DNA of 64,000 bases, taken from contig JBBSBH010000016.1 of assembly GCA_038251405.1 (NCBI GenBank), positions 32,031 to 96,030 of the forward strand, in the 5' to 3' direction. Source of the stretch: JADJLQ01 sp038251405 (GTDB lineage Bacteria; Bacteroidota; Bacteroidia; Chitinophagales; Saprospiraceae). The notes below the pieces were generated by a model. It did not search any database and was not told the DNA's origin. It saw only the letters and a program-made list of their open reading frames with translations. Positions 25,381-33,986 of the stretch are shown here, one piece after another. Numbering within the stretch: position 1 is the stretch's first letter; every line of letters begins with the position of its first letter. A program made the translations under genes and the position numbers.

Positions 25381-26238
25381 ATGGAAAATTCATTAGACCT
25401 GGTAAGACACTTGCTTATAAGTATGGTAGCTACCCTGCCCAAATTACTGGGATGTATGGTGATTCTCATTTTGGGTTATTTGTTATCAAAAATCATATCT
25501 GTTCTTGTTAAAACAGCAGTCTCAAAAGTTGGCATTGACAAGCTGGGAGAAAAATTACAAGAAGTAGATTTTATCAGGAAAAATAATATAAAACTAAAGA
25601 TTTCGACTATCCTGAGTAAGATTCTTTTTTACTTTTTAATGTTGATATTTATAGTGGCTGCAACCGATGTTTTAGGCATGCCCGCATTATCAGATTTATT
25701 TAAAAACATGCTTAATTACATACCCAATGTCATAGTGGCGTTTGTGCTGTTAATGATTGGTGTAATGGTTGGAGAGGGTATTCGCAAAGCCATAGAGACT
25801 ACAGGTAAATCCTTAGGCATACCATCAGCCGGAGTTATAGCTAATGTCATTTTTTATTTCATTTTGATCAATTTTTTGATGGCCGCATTGGGACAATTGC
25901 AGATTGATACAGATTTTATAGAAAAAAATATACTGATTGCAATTGCTGGTTTGTCTTTGGCATTTGCCATAGGATATGGGCTGGCGTCAAAAAGTATTAT
26001 AGCTAACATATTATCTGCTTTCTATGTTAAAGGTAGATTTAAAATAGGTGATGAAGTTACCATAGACGGGATCAGAGGAGAAATATTTCAAATGGATAGA
26101 TCTTCGGTTACCTTAATGCAACCCAATCATCAAAAATCAATAATACCAATGAGCAAAGTCACTCGGGAAAGCATAACTATCCATCGAGAATCCCCGGATC
26201 AAATGGAGACTACTGAAGTCAAGCAAATTGAAGTTTAA
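25381..26238 (+). CDS. Mechanosensitive ion channel family protein (MscS-like)
   Basis: A 285-residue inner-membrane protein. Hydrophobic helices lie near residues 10-38, 75-98, 110-135, 150-170 and 180-205. The last one (IAGLSLAFAIGYGLASKSIIANILSAFYV) is the pore-lining TM3-like helix with Gly/Ala packing. The following FKIGDEVTIDGIRGEIFQMDRSSVTLM is the MscS beta domain, and the protein ends soon after, so the C-terminal alpha/beta vestibule is short or missing. It likely releases solutes under osmotic downshock. It is third in the sigma-factor transcript. Confidence 0.85.
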   Translation: MENSLDLVRHLLISMVATLPKLLGCMVILILGYLLSKIISVLVKTAVSKVGIDKLGEKLQEVDFIRKNNIKLKISTILSKILFYFLMLIFIVAATDVLGMPALSDLFKNMLNYIPNVIVAFVLLMIGVMVGEGIRKAIETTGKSLGIPSAGVIANVIFYFILINFLMAALGQLQIDTDFIEKNILIAIAGLSLAFAIGYGLASKSIIANILSAFYVKGRFKIGDEVTIDGIRGEIFQMDRSSVTLMQPNHQKSIIPMSKVTRESITIHRESPDQMETTEVKQIEV

Positions 26239-26285
26239 TTGTAAATTTGCAAGCAAAAAAATCAACCAAATAAAACTGTGTATAA

Positions 26286-27326
26286 ATGAAAAGAATTTTC
26301 ATTATCTGTGGTATTTTAGCTTTCTACTTTTTTACTACTGCTCAAAATAATGATGGAGTAAGATTAGCTGAATTAAACAAAAAAGTAATTAAAGACATTA
26401 AAGAAGATGGCTGGCTATCCGGCGGTGGTTTCGGTGTAGATCTCGGACAGCTACTACAAATCAATCCAAAAGTAGGTGGTGGTGAAAACCGGCTAGGGAT
26501 CGGTGGGGCGATTAGTTATTTTGCTAAATATAAAAAGGGGCTACTAAGATTTGACAATATCGGGTCTCTTAATCTTAGTGTTATCAAATTGGGTACTGGT
26601 ATCCTGGCAAGTACAGCATCGATTGCAAAAGTGAAGCAGCCCTTTCAAAAGTCAGTAGATGAGCTTAGACTCAATTCAAGACTGGGATACAAAGCTAGTG
26701 CAAACTCTAAATTTGCCTATGCTGTTGATTTTGGTTTTCTCAGTCAGTTTACTCCTACATACAGAGGTACTGACAATAAGAACTATATAAGGCAATTCAA
26801 TACAGGTACTATAAATACTAGTATTGTATCAAAATTTTTTTCACCTGCATACATCACTTTGGCTCCGGGTATAGATTATAATCCTCAGGAAAATCTTTCC
26901 TTCTTCCTGGCCCCTTTTGGATACAAATCTGTAATAGTAGCTGATAAAGATATAGCCCGACTCAATATCCATGGTAATAAATGGAATAGCCCGGAAGATT
27001 TCAAATTATCTGATAATCAAGTAGGAGGTTTATTAAAATGTATTTACACAGGCAAATATGCTAAGGATAAAATATCTCATAATAGCACACTGACTTTGTT
27101 TTCCAATTATCTTCACAATCCTCAAAATGTAGATCTTGATTGGATCAATCAGTTTGGATTTAATATTTATAAAGGTTTTGAAATATCCTTATGGTCAGAT
27201 ATATTTTATGATGATGATGTAAAAGTTCAGGTAACTGATTATACCCAGGTTGGTGGAGTAAGAGGCACCGGCAATAGGCTAAGCTTTGTAGAACAGCTAT
27301 TAATTAAATATAATATAATCTTTTAG
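26286..27326 (+). CDS. DUF3078 family exported protein
   Basis: A 346-residue exported protein with a signal peptide (residues 1-19). The WLSGGGFGVDLGQLLQINPKVGGGENRLGIGG segment and alternating beta-strand pattern (GSLNLSVIKLG, YAVDFGFLSQFTP, ISLWSDIFYDDDVKVQ) match DUF3078, probably an outer-membrane or periplasmic beta protein. The C-terminus ends in hydrophobic VEQLLIKYNIIF, consistent with a barrel end strand. Function is unknown. It lies 47 bp after the MscS gene and is probably the last gene of the sigma-factor unit. Confidence 0.75.
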   Translation: MKRIFIICGILAFYFFTTAQNNDGVRLAELNKKVIKDIKEDGWLSGGGFGVDLGQLLQINPKVGGGENRLGIGGAISYFAKYKKGLLRFDNIGSLNLSVIKLGTGILASTASIAKVKQPFQKSVDELRLNSRLGYKASANSKFAYAVDFGFLSQFTPTYRGTDNKNYIRQFNTGTINTSIVSKFFSPAYITLAPGIDYNPQENLSFFLAPFGYKSVIVADKDIARLNIHGNKWNSPEDFKLSDNQVGGLLKCIYTGKYAKDKISHNSTLTLFSNYLHNPQNVDLDWINQFGFNIYKGFEISLWSDIFYDDDVKVQVTDYTQVGGVRGTGNRLSFVEQLLIKYNIIF

Positions 27327-27418
27327 TCTCCGGCTTACTTTGTAAAGAATCTTTGGGTAGGTAATATTCATTAGAAAAGACTCCAAAAGTTTATATTTAC
27401 CATTGAATAAAACCTTAT

Positions 27419-28789
27419 ATGAATATGTCCTCCCAATATTGGCCTTTTATAATATTGATCATCAGTATGGTTGCAGTGATCCTGATGATTTCTAAATTAA
27501 AGATTCATGCATTTATTGCATTGATGGTTTCTGCAATGATAGCTGGACTGCTTTCTCAAAATATAGCTGCTATGCCTGGCACGCCATCCCTTATAAAGGC
27601 AGTAGAACTACCCATGCTGGAGTTTGGAAATACTGCCGGTAAAATCGCCTGGGTAATTGCTCTCGCATCTTTGATTGGTACAGCTATGCTTGAAAGTGGT
27701 GCTGCCGAACGCATGGTAAATGCAATTATTTCAATTTTGGGAGCATCCCGGGCATCTGTTGCGCTTTTGATAAGTGGCTTTATACTTTCTATTCCGATTT
27801 TTTTTGACACCGTATTTTTTCTAATGATTCCACTGGCCATTGCCTTAGTGAAAAAGACAAAGAAAGATTATTTATTATATATTTTAGCCATTTCCGGCGG
27901 TGCATTAGTCACCCATTGTTTAGTTCCTCCTACTCCCGGCCCATTGATAATGGCTGAAAATATGAAGATAGATTTAGGAGTTACCATCATGGCAGGCTTG
28001 GCGCTGGGTATCATACCTTGTTTTATAGTGTTTAAGGTAGCTCAGTATATGAATAAGAAGAATGTAATTCCTTTGAGAGTAGCTATTGAATCTAATGAGG
28101 CCGGGGTAATACATATGCCCAGTCTTTGGATGTCTGTGATACCTGTAATTTTACCTCTGATATTAATAAGTATGTCCTCCGTTGCAGATGTATTGATGCC
28201 CGATAATAAGCCTATGTGGGTCAGTTTTATGGGAAATAAAAATGTTGCTATGACACTTGGTACTGCTATAGCCTTATGGGTTTGGGCCAGGCAAAAAAAT
28301 TACTCAGGAAGTCAACTTTGGGAAGCATGTTCTAAGCCGCTTGAAATCGCTGGTATTATCATATTAATCACGGCTGCCGGTGGAGCTTTTGGGGCCATGC
28401 TGGGGCATAGTGGTATCGGCAACGCTATCAAGGCAATCACCGCTAATGTGCACATCAATTTAATACTATTAGCATGGCTATTAGCTTCAGTGATGAAAAT
28501 AGCCCAAGGGTCGAGCACCGTCGCTATGATTACTGCATCCAGTATCATGTATGCTCTTACCCAGACAATGGAAGTAATGCCTTTTCATCCGGTTTATATT
28601 TTAGTGGCAATAGGTTTTGGAAGTTTGTTCGTTCCCTGGATGAATGACTCAGGATTTTGGGTTGTATCCAGAATGTCAGGAATGACTACTTCTGAGGCGT
28701 TGAAAAATTTTTCAGTGACTGTGGGGTCGCTGGCTTTGGCTGGACTAATCGAAGTTTTGATTGTATCTAAAATATTCCCTCTGGTCTAA
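27419..28789 (+). CDS. GntP family gluconate/organic acid permease
   Basis: A 456-residue inner-membrane transporter with about 12-14 hydrophobic helices. The segments PPTPGPLIMAENMKIDLGVTIMAG, ITAAGGAFGAMLGHSGIG and MKIAQGSSTVAMITASSIM are family hallmarks of the GntP gluconate:H+ symporters. Substrate may be gluconate, fructuronate, serine-type or other hydroxy acids; no sugar-acid kinase or dehydratase is nearby to decide. The gene stands alone and ends 5 bp from the convergent HMA gene. Confidence 0.9.
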   Translation: MNMSSQYWPFIILIISMVAVILMISKLKIHAFIALMVSAMIAGLLSQNIAAMPGTPSLIKAVELPMLEFGNTAGKIAWVIALASLIGTAMLESGAAERMVNAIISILGASRASVALLISGFILSIPIFFDTVFFLMIPLAIALVKKTKKDYLLYILAISGGALVTHCLVPPTPGPLIMAENMKIDLGVTIMAGLALGIIPCFIVFKVAQYMNKKNVIPLRVAIESNEAGVIHMPSLWMSVIPVILPLILISMSSVADVLMPDNKPMWVSFMGNKNVAMTLGTAIALWVWARQKNYSGSQLWEACSKPLEIAGIIILITAAGGAFGAMLGHSGIGNAIKAITANVHINLILLAWLLASVMKIAQGSSTVAMITASSIMYALTQTMEVMPFHPVYILVAIGFGSLFVPWMNDSGFWVVSRMSGMTTSEALKNFSVTVGSLALAGLIEVLIVSKIFPLV

Positions 28790-28794
28790 AGAAA

Positions 28795-29139
28795 TTATAT
28801 TTTAGTCCTGTCATACTGGCAACATTGATCCAGTTTGGAATAGGCAGCATCAGTAGCTTTAACTGTATCGGTATCATAACCAACTGTCGCAATTCTATGA
28901 TGAATCTCATCTAATGTAATTTTATCTGGATTATAAGAAACAGTAAGGTCATGCGTTTCTTTGTCCCAATTAACTTTGCTTACCCCTTTAACGCGAAGAG
29001 CGGTTTCTATTTTTTTCTTACACATACCACATTCACCATTTACTTTAAATGTAGAAGTTACATCACTTGCAAAGGATGATAAAGATATCAAACTAAATAG
29101 GGCAGTAAAAACGAAAGAACCCAGAGTCCATTTTTTCAT
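28795..29139 (-). CDS. Exported heavy-metal-associated (HMA) domain protein
   Basis: A 114-residue protein starting at the ATG at 29139, which gives a clean signal peptide (MKKWTLGSFVFTALFSLISL...FA). A GTA-preceded Met at 29157 would add six residues. The mature part is one HMA domain with metal motif GECGMC (CxxC) in a TFKVNGECGMCKKKIETAL context, followed by a C-terminal DQCC pair. HMA domains carry copper or other soft metals; this one is periplasmic. No P-type ATPase is nearby. Confidence 0.85.
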   Translation of the reverse strand: MKKWTLGSFVFTALFSLISLSSFASDVTSTFKVNGECGMCKKKIETALRVKGVSKVNWDKETHDLTVSYNPDKITLDEIHHRIATVGYDTDTVKATDAAYSKLDQCCQYDRTKI

Positions 29140-29241
29140 AGTAGAAATTTTATACAAAAATACCGGAATTGTGAAATATAAAGTTGTACGCCTAACTTAT
29201 ATGTATGTTAAAAAATATTGAAAACAATTACCTTCGCTTCG

Positions 29242-29718
29242 ATGATTAGTGAACAAACCATAGATACTTGCATAGAGACGCTTACTAATGAAGATCAGGA
29301 CTGGATGAAGTCAATGGCAGAGGCTCAGCCTGTGGTTGCAGGGTTTTTAGCTGCTGAAGATCTCGACGCATTTACCCGGAATGAAGTTCAATATCTATAC
29401 TATTTAGCTGTGCTTTGCTGGATGTGTTTTGACGAAACTTACCCAGAAATGGTTGAAATAGAGGAAGATTACATATCATTAAAAGAGGAGCAAAACTGGA
29501 ATCGCATAGATTCATTAAGACCAGGTTCATTAAAAATAATTGTGGACCGGTGGATACCTGATTACCCAGAGCCGGAGATTTTATACTACCTGGAAGATGC
29601 ATTGATGTTAGATGATGAAGACCCTGAACACCCGGTCACCAAAGCTGGGCAAATTCCACTTTTTGCTACTTTACTTACTTTAGTAGATGCTCTGATACAT
29701 GCTTCAAAGCTTCCATGA
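29242..29718 (+). CDS. Acidic protein of unknown function
   Basis: A strongly acidic 158-residue cytosolic protein. I prefer the ATG at 29242 (MISEQTIDTC) over a TTG at 29218 that would add eight residues. Predicted helices with many Asp/Glu, a Trp- and Cys-containing LYYLAVLCWMCFDETYPEM segment in the middle, and YYLEDALMLDDEDPEHP near the end are seen. No domain recognised. It lies 68 bp before the tandem rhomboids and divergent from the HMA gene. Confidence 0.7.
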   Translation: MISEQTIDTCIETLTNEDQDWMKSMAEAQPVVAGFLAAEDLDAFTRNEVQYLYYLAVLCWMCFDETYPEMVEIEEDYISLKEEQNWNRIDSLRPGSLKIIVDRWIPDYPEPEILYYLEDALMLDDEDPEHPVTKAGQIPLFATLLTLVDALIHASKLP

Positions 29719-29773
29719 TCAATAATATATGATGATTGATCGATTGTATCACAGTCTTTTCTTGAAAATCTCA

Positions 29774-29781
29774 TAATTTTG
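29774..29781 (+). promoter_or_regulatory. Promoter element upstream of the first rhomboid
   Basis: TAATTTTG matches TAnnTTTG and ends 5 bp before the ATG at 29787, implying a transcript with little or no leader. Confidence 0.5.
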
Positions 29782-29786
29782 TACCT

Positions 29787-30404
29787 ATGATACGATTGAC
29801 TGATGTGGTCAAGCAATTGCTTATAATCAATGTTCTTATTTATTTTTTAAGCCAACTCCATTTGAATTTCATGCCGGATATGGCCATGTATTATCCGGGT
29901 TCAGATCAGTTCAAGCCTTACCAAATAATAACGCATATGTTTATGCACGGGAGCCTCACCCACTTGTTTTTTAATATGTTTATGCTTTTCACATTTGGGC
30001 CTATGCTTGAATCTTTTATGGGTAGCAAACGATTCTTATTCTATTATTTCTTTTGTGGATTAGGAGCTATACTTACTCATACCATTATGTGGTATCTGGA
30101 AGTACAGCAGTATAATCCTTTAGAGATGGCAGCATACCTTGCTCATCCGGGTAGCGTAGTAGGTGCCTCAGGTGCCTTATTTGGAGTATTGATAGCCTTT
30201 GGTATGTATTTCCCTGACCAGAAACTGATGCTATTATTTCCGCCTATTCCCTTAAAGGCTAAGTATATGGTCATTTTAGCCATTGGCCTGGAGGTCTATT
30301 TACAAGCTAGTGAATCCCAAACACAAGTAGCCCATTTTGCCCATTTAGGGGGCGCATTATTTGGTTTTTTAATCATTTTATTTTGGAGAAAAACTGGAAA
30401 ATGA
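29787..30404 (+). CDS. Rhomboid family intramembrane serine protease
   Basis: A 205-residue, six-helix membrane protease. Visible hallmarks are HMFMHGSLTHLFFNMFMLFTFG (conserved His/Asn in the second helix), the catalytic Ser in GASG (S128), and AHFAHLGGALFG with catalytic His H186. All key residues are present. It lies 1 bp upstream of a second rhomboid gene. Substrates are not predictable. Confidence 0.92.
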   Translation: MIRLTDVVKQLLIINVLIYFLSQLHLNFMPDMAMYYPGSDQFKPYQIITHMFMHGSLTHLFFNMFMLFTFGPMLESFMGSKRFLFYYFFCGLGAILTHTIMWYLEVQQYNPLEMAAYLAHPGSVVGASGALFGVLIAFGMYFPDQKLMLLFPPIPLKAKYMVILAIGLEVYLQASESQTQVAHFAHLGGALFGFLIILFWRKTGK

Positions 30405-30405
30405 T

Positions 30406-31308
30406 ATGATGAATTCATTGTGGGAAGATTTTAAATACAATATCGCTAAAGGTACCAGGCTTAATCAAGTCTTATTGATCAATGTTAGTGTGTTTATTGT
30501 AATTCTTTTTGCTCGAATCATTCTCAATATTGCAGATGGTGGCAATCCTGAAGCCTTCAATTTACTTACTAAATGGCTTTCATTGAACACTGATCTTAGT
30601 TTTTTGATAGGACATCCCTGGATCCTCATTACACATATGTTTACCCATATCGGCTTATGGCATTTATTGTGGAATATGCTGATGCTTTATTGGTTTGGCA
30701 ATATTGTAGGTGACCTGCTTGGGGACCAATACATTTGGAGAACTTATTTAACAGGAGGGTTATCAGGTGCTTTTCTTATCATTTTTTTCTCCAGGATATT
30801 TCATTATCCATCAGATATAGTCATGGCTTATGGTGCATCAGCCGCCGTGATGGGATTTATACTAGCGGCTACGGTTATCGCACCGGATTACCTTATGCAT
30901 TTGCTGATTATTGGGTCGGTAAAGCTGAAATATGTGGCTTTAGTAGTAATCGTAATTGACTTGGTAGGCATAGCTGAGCAAAGCAATACGGGTGGCCATT
31001 TGGGACACATGGGAGGGGCACTGGGAGGTATTTTAATGATCTGGTGGATTCGTCAGGGCATAGAATTATTCCCTGGTAAAAACACGAATACTGAAGTGAG
31101 AGGAAAGATAATCCCCATTAAAAAATCAATAAAAGCACTTTCTGAAACCCGAGGCAATACGAATGATACAAGCCAGGAAGTTCAAAAATTGAATCCAGGT
31201 CAACAAAATCAGGAAGAAATTGACAGAATATTAGACAAAATAAGTGCAAAGGGCATTAATAGTCTAACAGAGGAAGAGAGGGGAATATTAGATAAAAGCA
31301 GCAAATAA
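30406..31308 (+). CDS. Rhomboid family protein with cytosolic tail, tandem copy
   Basis: A 300-residue protein with a rhomboid domain (about 1-215) and a charged, probably cytosolic C-terminal tail of about 85 residues. Hallmarks are THMFTHIGLWHLLWNMLMLYWFG, the Ser in GASA (S145, where the first copy has GASG) and GGHLGHMGGALGG with His H201. The catalytic Ser and His are retained, but the residue after Ser is Ala. The gene starts 1 bp after the first rhomboid stop, so the two are cotranscribed. Confidence 0.9.
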   Translation: MMNSLWEDFKYNIAKGTRLNQVLLINVSVFIVILFARIILNIADGGNPEAFNLLTKWLSLNTDLSFLIGHPWILITHMFTHIGLWHLLWNMLMLYWFGNIVGDLLGDQYIWRTYLTGGLSGAFLIIFFSRIFHYPSDIVMAYGASAAVMGFILAATVIAPDYLMHLLIIGSVKLKYVALVVIVIDLVGIAEQSNTGGHLGHMGGALGGILMIWWIRQGIELFPGKNTNTEVRGKIIPIKKSIKALSETRGNTNDTSQEVQKLNPGQQNQEEIDRILDKISAKGINSLTEEERGILDKSSK

Positions 31309-31397
31309 ATTGGAAATAATTTAAATCAGGCAATTATTAATTGATCCATTTGAGAAATAAAATGGATATGCATGGATGACAATTGAATTCTGATTCT

Positions 31398-31405
31398 TAC
31401 CTTTG
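31398..31405 (+). promoter_or_regulatory. Promoter element upstream of the alpha-oxoamine synthase
   Basis: TACCTTTG matches TAnnTTTG and ends 26 bp before the ATG at 31432. Confidence 0.5.
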
Positions 31406-31431
31406 CTACCAAACATTTCACAAATACCAAA

Positions 31432-32694
31432 ATGGATATTTTCGAAAGAATTCGTACAAATATGGGCCCTTTGGGTCAATATGCCAATGTTGGCGAAGGA
31501 TATTATATGTTTCCAAAACTCACTGGTGATCAGTACAATCACATGATGTTTAATGGTAAGGAAGTAATATGCTGGAGCATTAATAATTATCTGGGTCTCG
31601 CCAATCACCCTGAAGTGAGGAAAGTAGATGCAGAGGCTTCCGCTGAATGGGGCTTAGCTTATCCTATGGGAGCCCGATTAATGACGGGCGAAACTAACTT
31701 TCATTTACAACTTGAAAAAGAATTGGCGGACTATGTGCATAAAGAGGCAGGCTGCCTTCTCAATTATGGCTACCAGGGAATGGTATCTTGTATTGACTCT
31801 CTTGTAGGTAGGCGAGATGTGATTTTATACGATGCTGAAAGTCATGGGTGCATTATCGATGGTGTAAGACTTCATATGGGGAAGAGAATTGCCTTCGAAC
31901 ATAATAATATTGAAAGCTTTGAAAAACAATTGATCCGTGCTACTAAAATGGCTGAAGAGGGCGGAGGCTGCGTTTTAGTTATTTCCGAAGGAGTTTTCGG
32001 AATGCGTGGCGATCAGGGTAAATTAAAAGAAATAGCTTCTTTTAAAAAACAATATAAATTTAGATTTCTTGTAGATGATGCCCATGGTCTTGGCACTTTA
32101 GGGCCTAATGGTGAAGGTGCTGGAGTTGAACAAGGCATACAAGATGATATTGATATCTATTTTGGAACATTTGCAAAATCCTTTGCTTCAATAGGTGCGT
32201 TTTTAGCGGGCCCTCCGGATATTATTAAATTTTTGAAATACAATCTTCGCTCGCAGATATTTGCAAAATCATTACCCATGCCCTTGGTGATTGGTGGATT
32301 AAAAAGATTGGAGTTAATACGCAACCACCCTGAGTTTAAAGAAAAATTGTGGAGAAATGTAAATGCTCTTCAAAATGGGCTTCGTGAGGCTGGTTTTGAT
32401 ATCGGTATTACGAATACACCTGTAACTCCGGTTTTCTTGAAAGGTCATCCATTTGAAGCTACGCAGTTAGTTCATGACCTTCGTGAGAACTATCGGGTAT
32501 TCTGTAGCATGGTGATGTACCCCATGATACCAAAAGGCGAAATCATTTTACGCATGATTCCTACAGCGGCTCACACCCAGGAAGATGTAGATCTTACAAT
32601 TGCTGCTTTTAAAGCAGTAAATGGTAAACTTCAAAGAGGTGAGTATAACCCGGAAGTATTGAATCCTGTACTCATGCAGGAGGCGGGAATATAA
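31432..32694 (+). CDS. Alpha-oxoamine synthase family PLP enzyme
   Basis: A 420-residue PLP enzyme of the alpha-oxoamine synthase family (serine palmitoyltransferase, KBL, BioF, HemA and cysteate acyltransferase relatives). Seen are the substrate His in DAESHGCIIDG (H138), the PLP Asp/His in VDDAHGLGTLG (D215, H218) and the Schiff-base Lys in GTFAKSFASIGAF (K249). It has an N-terminal YANVGEGYYMFPKLTG region that the SPT-like gene at 41.2 kb lacks. Candidate roles are a second long-chain-base synthase, a capnine/sulfonolipid synthase or a KBL-like enzyme. It converges with a fatty-acid-hydroxylase gene 2 bp away. Confidence 0.85.
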   Translation: MDIFERIRTNMGPLGQYANVGEGYYMFPKLTGDQYNHMMFNGKEVICWSINNYLGLANHPEVRKVDAEASAEWGLAYPMGARLMTGETNFHLQLEKELADYVHKEAGCLLNYGYQGMVSCIDSLVGRRDVILYDAESHGCIIDGVRLHMGKRIAFEHNNIESFEKQLIRATKMAEEGGGCVLVISEGVFGMRGDQGKLKEIASFKKQYKFRFLVDDAHGLGTLGPNGEGAGVEQGIQDDIDIYFGTFAKSFASIGAFLAGPPDIIKFLKYNLRSQIFAKSLPMPLVIGGLKRLELIRNHPEFKEKLWRNVNALQNGLREAGFDIGITNTPVTPVFLKGHPFEATQLVHDLRENYRVFCSMVMYPMIPKGEIILRMIPTAAHTQEDVDLTIAAFKAVNGKLQRGEYNPEVLNPVLMQEAGI

Positions 32695-32696
32695 TA

Positions 32697-33974
32697 TCAG
32701 ACCAGGGATATTAATGTTTCAATTTTATCTTCTGCATAATGCTTCCACACGAATAGGAAGGTCACCAGGAGGGAAATAATAAGATAGATGGCAATTAGGT
32801 TTGTTATCCATGAACTTGCTAAAAACCAAGATCCCTGCGACCAAATAAAGGAAAGTCCCAATATACATTTACTACTTTCTGCAAATAATGCATACTTACT
32901 TCTATCCATTAAGTCAGTAAAGGCATATACCATTACGAATACAAACAATCCATACCAGTAGATATCCCAAGCATTAGACTTATTGATGGCTGCAATATTG
33001 GAAAATAGATAGCTTACTATCAATAACAAAGCTGTCAGTTGTATCCAGGCCCATATATGCAGGCCCCGGGATGCCCTGGTATCATATTTTTGAAAATGAT
33101 AGACATCTTCTATTTTATTAATTTTAAATCTTTCCATCACATCAATTGGCCTCCAGCCTGTAGGCATAAACCATATCCTGAGCTTGTCTTTAATGGAATG
33201 GGTATATGCAGCATCCCTGATAAGCAAAGCCAGGTGTTGGAAATTTATTTTGATTGGATTCCAGGAATGTACGGGCCGCGTGATTCCATAGACGGGTGGA
33301 ATATGAGCAATTTCTGGCTGAAAGGTACCAAACCATTTATCCCAAAGAATGAATATTTGAGAATAATTTTTATCCATGTATTCCGGATTAATGGCATGGT
33401 GAACCCGGTGATGAGAAGGGGTAACGATGATTTTTTCCAGGAAACCCATTTTATCGATAAGCTGTGTATGATACCAAAACTGGGCAAACAGTTGAATAGG
33501 TGCTACCATCGCAATCACACTTCCCGGAACACCCAATAATGCAGCAGGCAATAAAAAGAAAGTAAATAATTTTACAAATACTGAAATACTCTGTCTTAAG
33601 GCACATGCTAAATTGAATTCCTCACTACTGTGGTGAATGATATGATTATTCCAAAAGAAGTTGTATTTATGTGCGATTCGATGCACCCAATAACCTGAAA
33701 AATCCAGCACTATAAATGCTATCCCATAAAGCAACCAGGTCTCCTTCATGTGCACCATTGCTACACGATCTACTAACCACTTATAACTTAGAATAGCGAC
33801 ACTCAGTCCTAATACATCCTTTACTACATTTGTTACCCCAGAGCTCAAAGAAGATACCATATCCAGGTTTCTAACAATGTCTTTACCTTTCACATATCCG
33901 TACATTTTTTCCAGCAATACTAAAACTAAAAATGCCGGCATGGCTACTAATAATATTTTACCATATGTTTCCAT
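32697..33974 (-). CDS. Sterol desaturase/fatty acid hydroxylase superfamily protein
   Basis: A 425-residue membrane enzyme with the eight-His di-iron signature: HRIAH (H98, H102), HIIHH (H111, H114, H115) and SHHRVHH (H188, H189, H192, H193). Hydrophobic helices surround the His boxes, and a further C-terminal membrane part (about 300-425) resembles the longer AGMO-like members. Family enzymes hydroxylate or desaturate lipids, including sphingoid bases. Its 2-bp convergent pairing with an alpha-oxoamine synthase suggests, but does not prove, a lipid role. Confidence 0.88.
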   Translation of the reverse strand: METYGKILLVAMPAFLVLVLLEKMYGYVKGKDIVRNLDMVSSLSSGVTNVVKDVLGLSVAILSYKWLVDRVAMVHMKETWLLYGIAFIVLDFSGYWVHRIAHKYNFFWNNHIIHHSSEEFNLACALRQSISVFVKLFTFFLLPAALLGVPGSVIAMVAPIQLFAQFWYHTQLIDKMGFLEKIIVTPSHHRVHHAINPEYMDKNYSQIFILWDKWFGTFQPEIAHIPPVYGITRPVHSWNPIKINFQHLALLIRDAAYTHSIKDKLRIWFMPTGWRPIDVMERFKINKIEDVYHFQKYDTRASRGLHIWAWIQLTALLLIVSYLFSNIAAINKSNAWDIYWYGLFVFVMVYAFTDLMDRSKYALFAESSKCILGLSFIWSQGSWFLASSWITNLIAIYLIISLLVTFLFVWKHYAEDKIETLISLV

Positions 33975-33986
33975 ATAACCTTTTAC

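Noticed and set aside
29717..29741. 7-bp inverted repeat gatcaat/attgatc after the acidic protein gene
   Set aside because: No T-run follows and the stem is A/T-rich, so it is not called a terminator.
33039..33539. 166-codon plus-strand open frame inside the fatty acid hydroxylase gene
   Set aside because: Opposite a gene with all eight catalytic His residues; the translation has no domain pattern.
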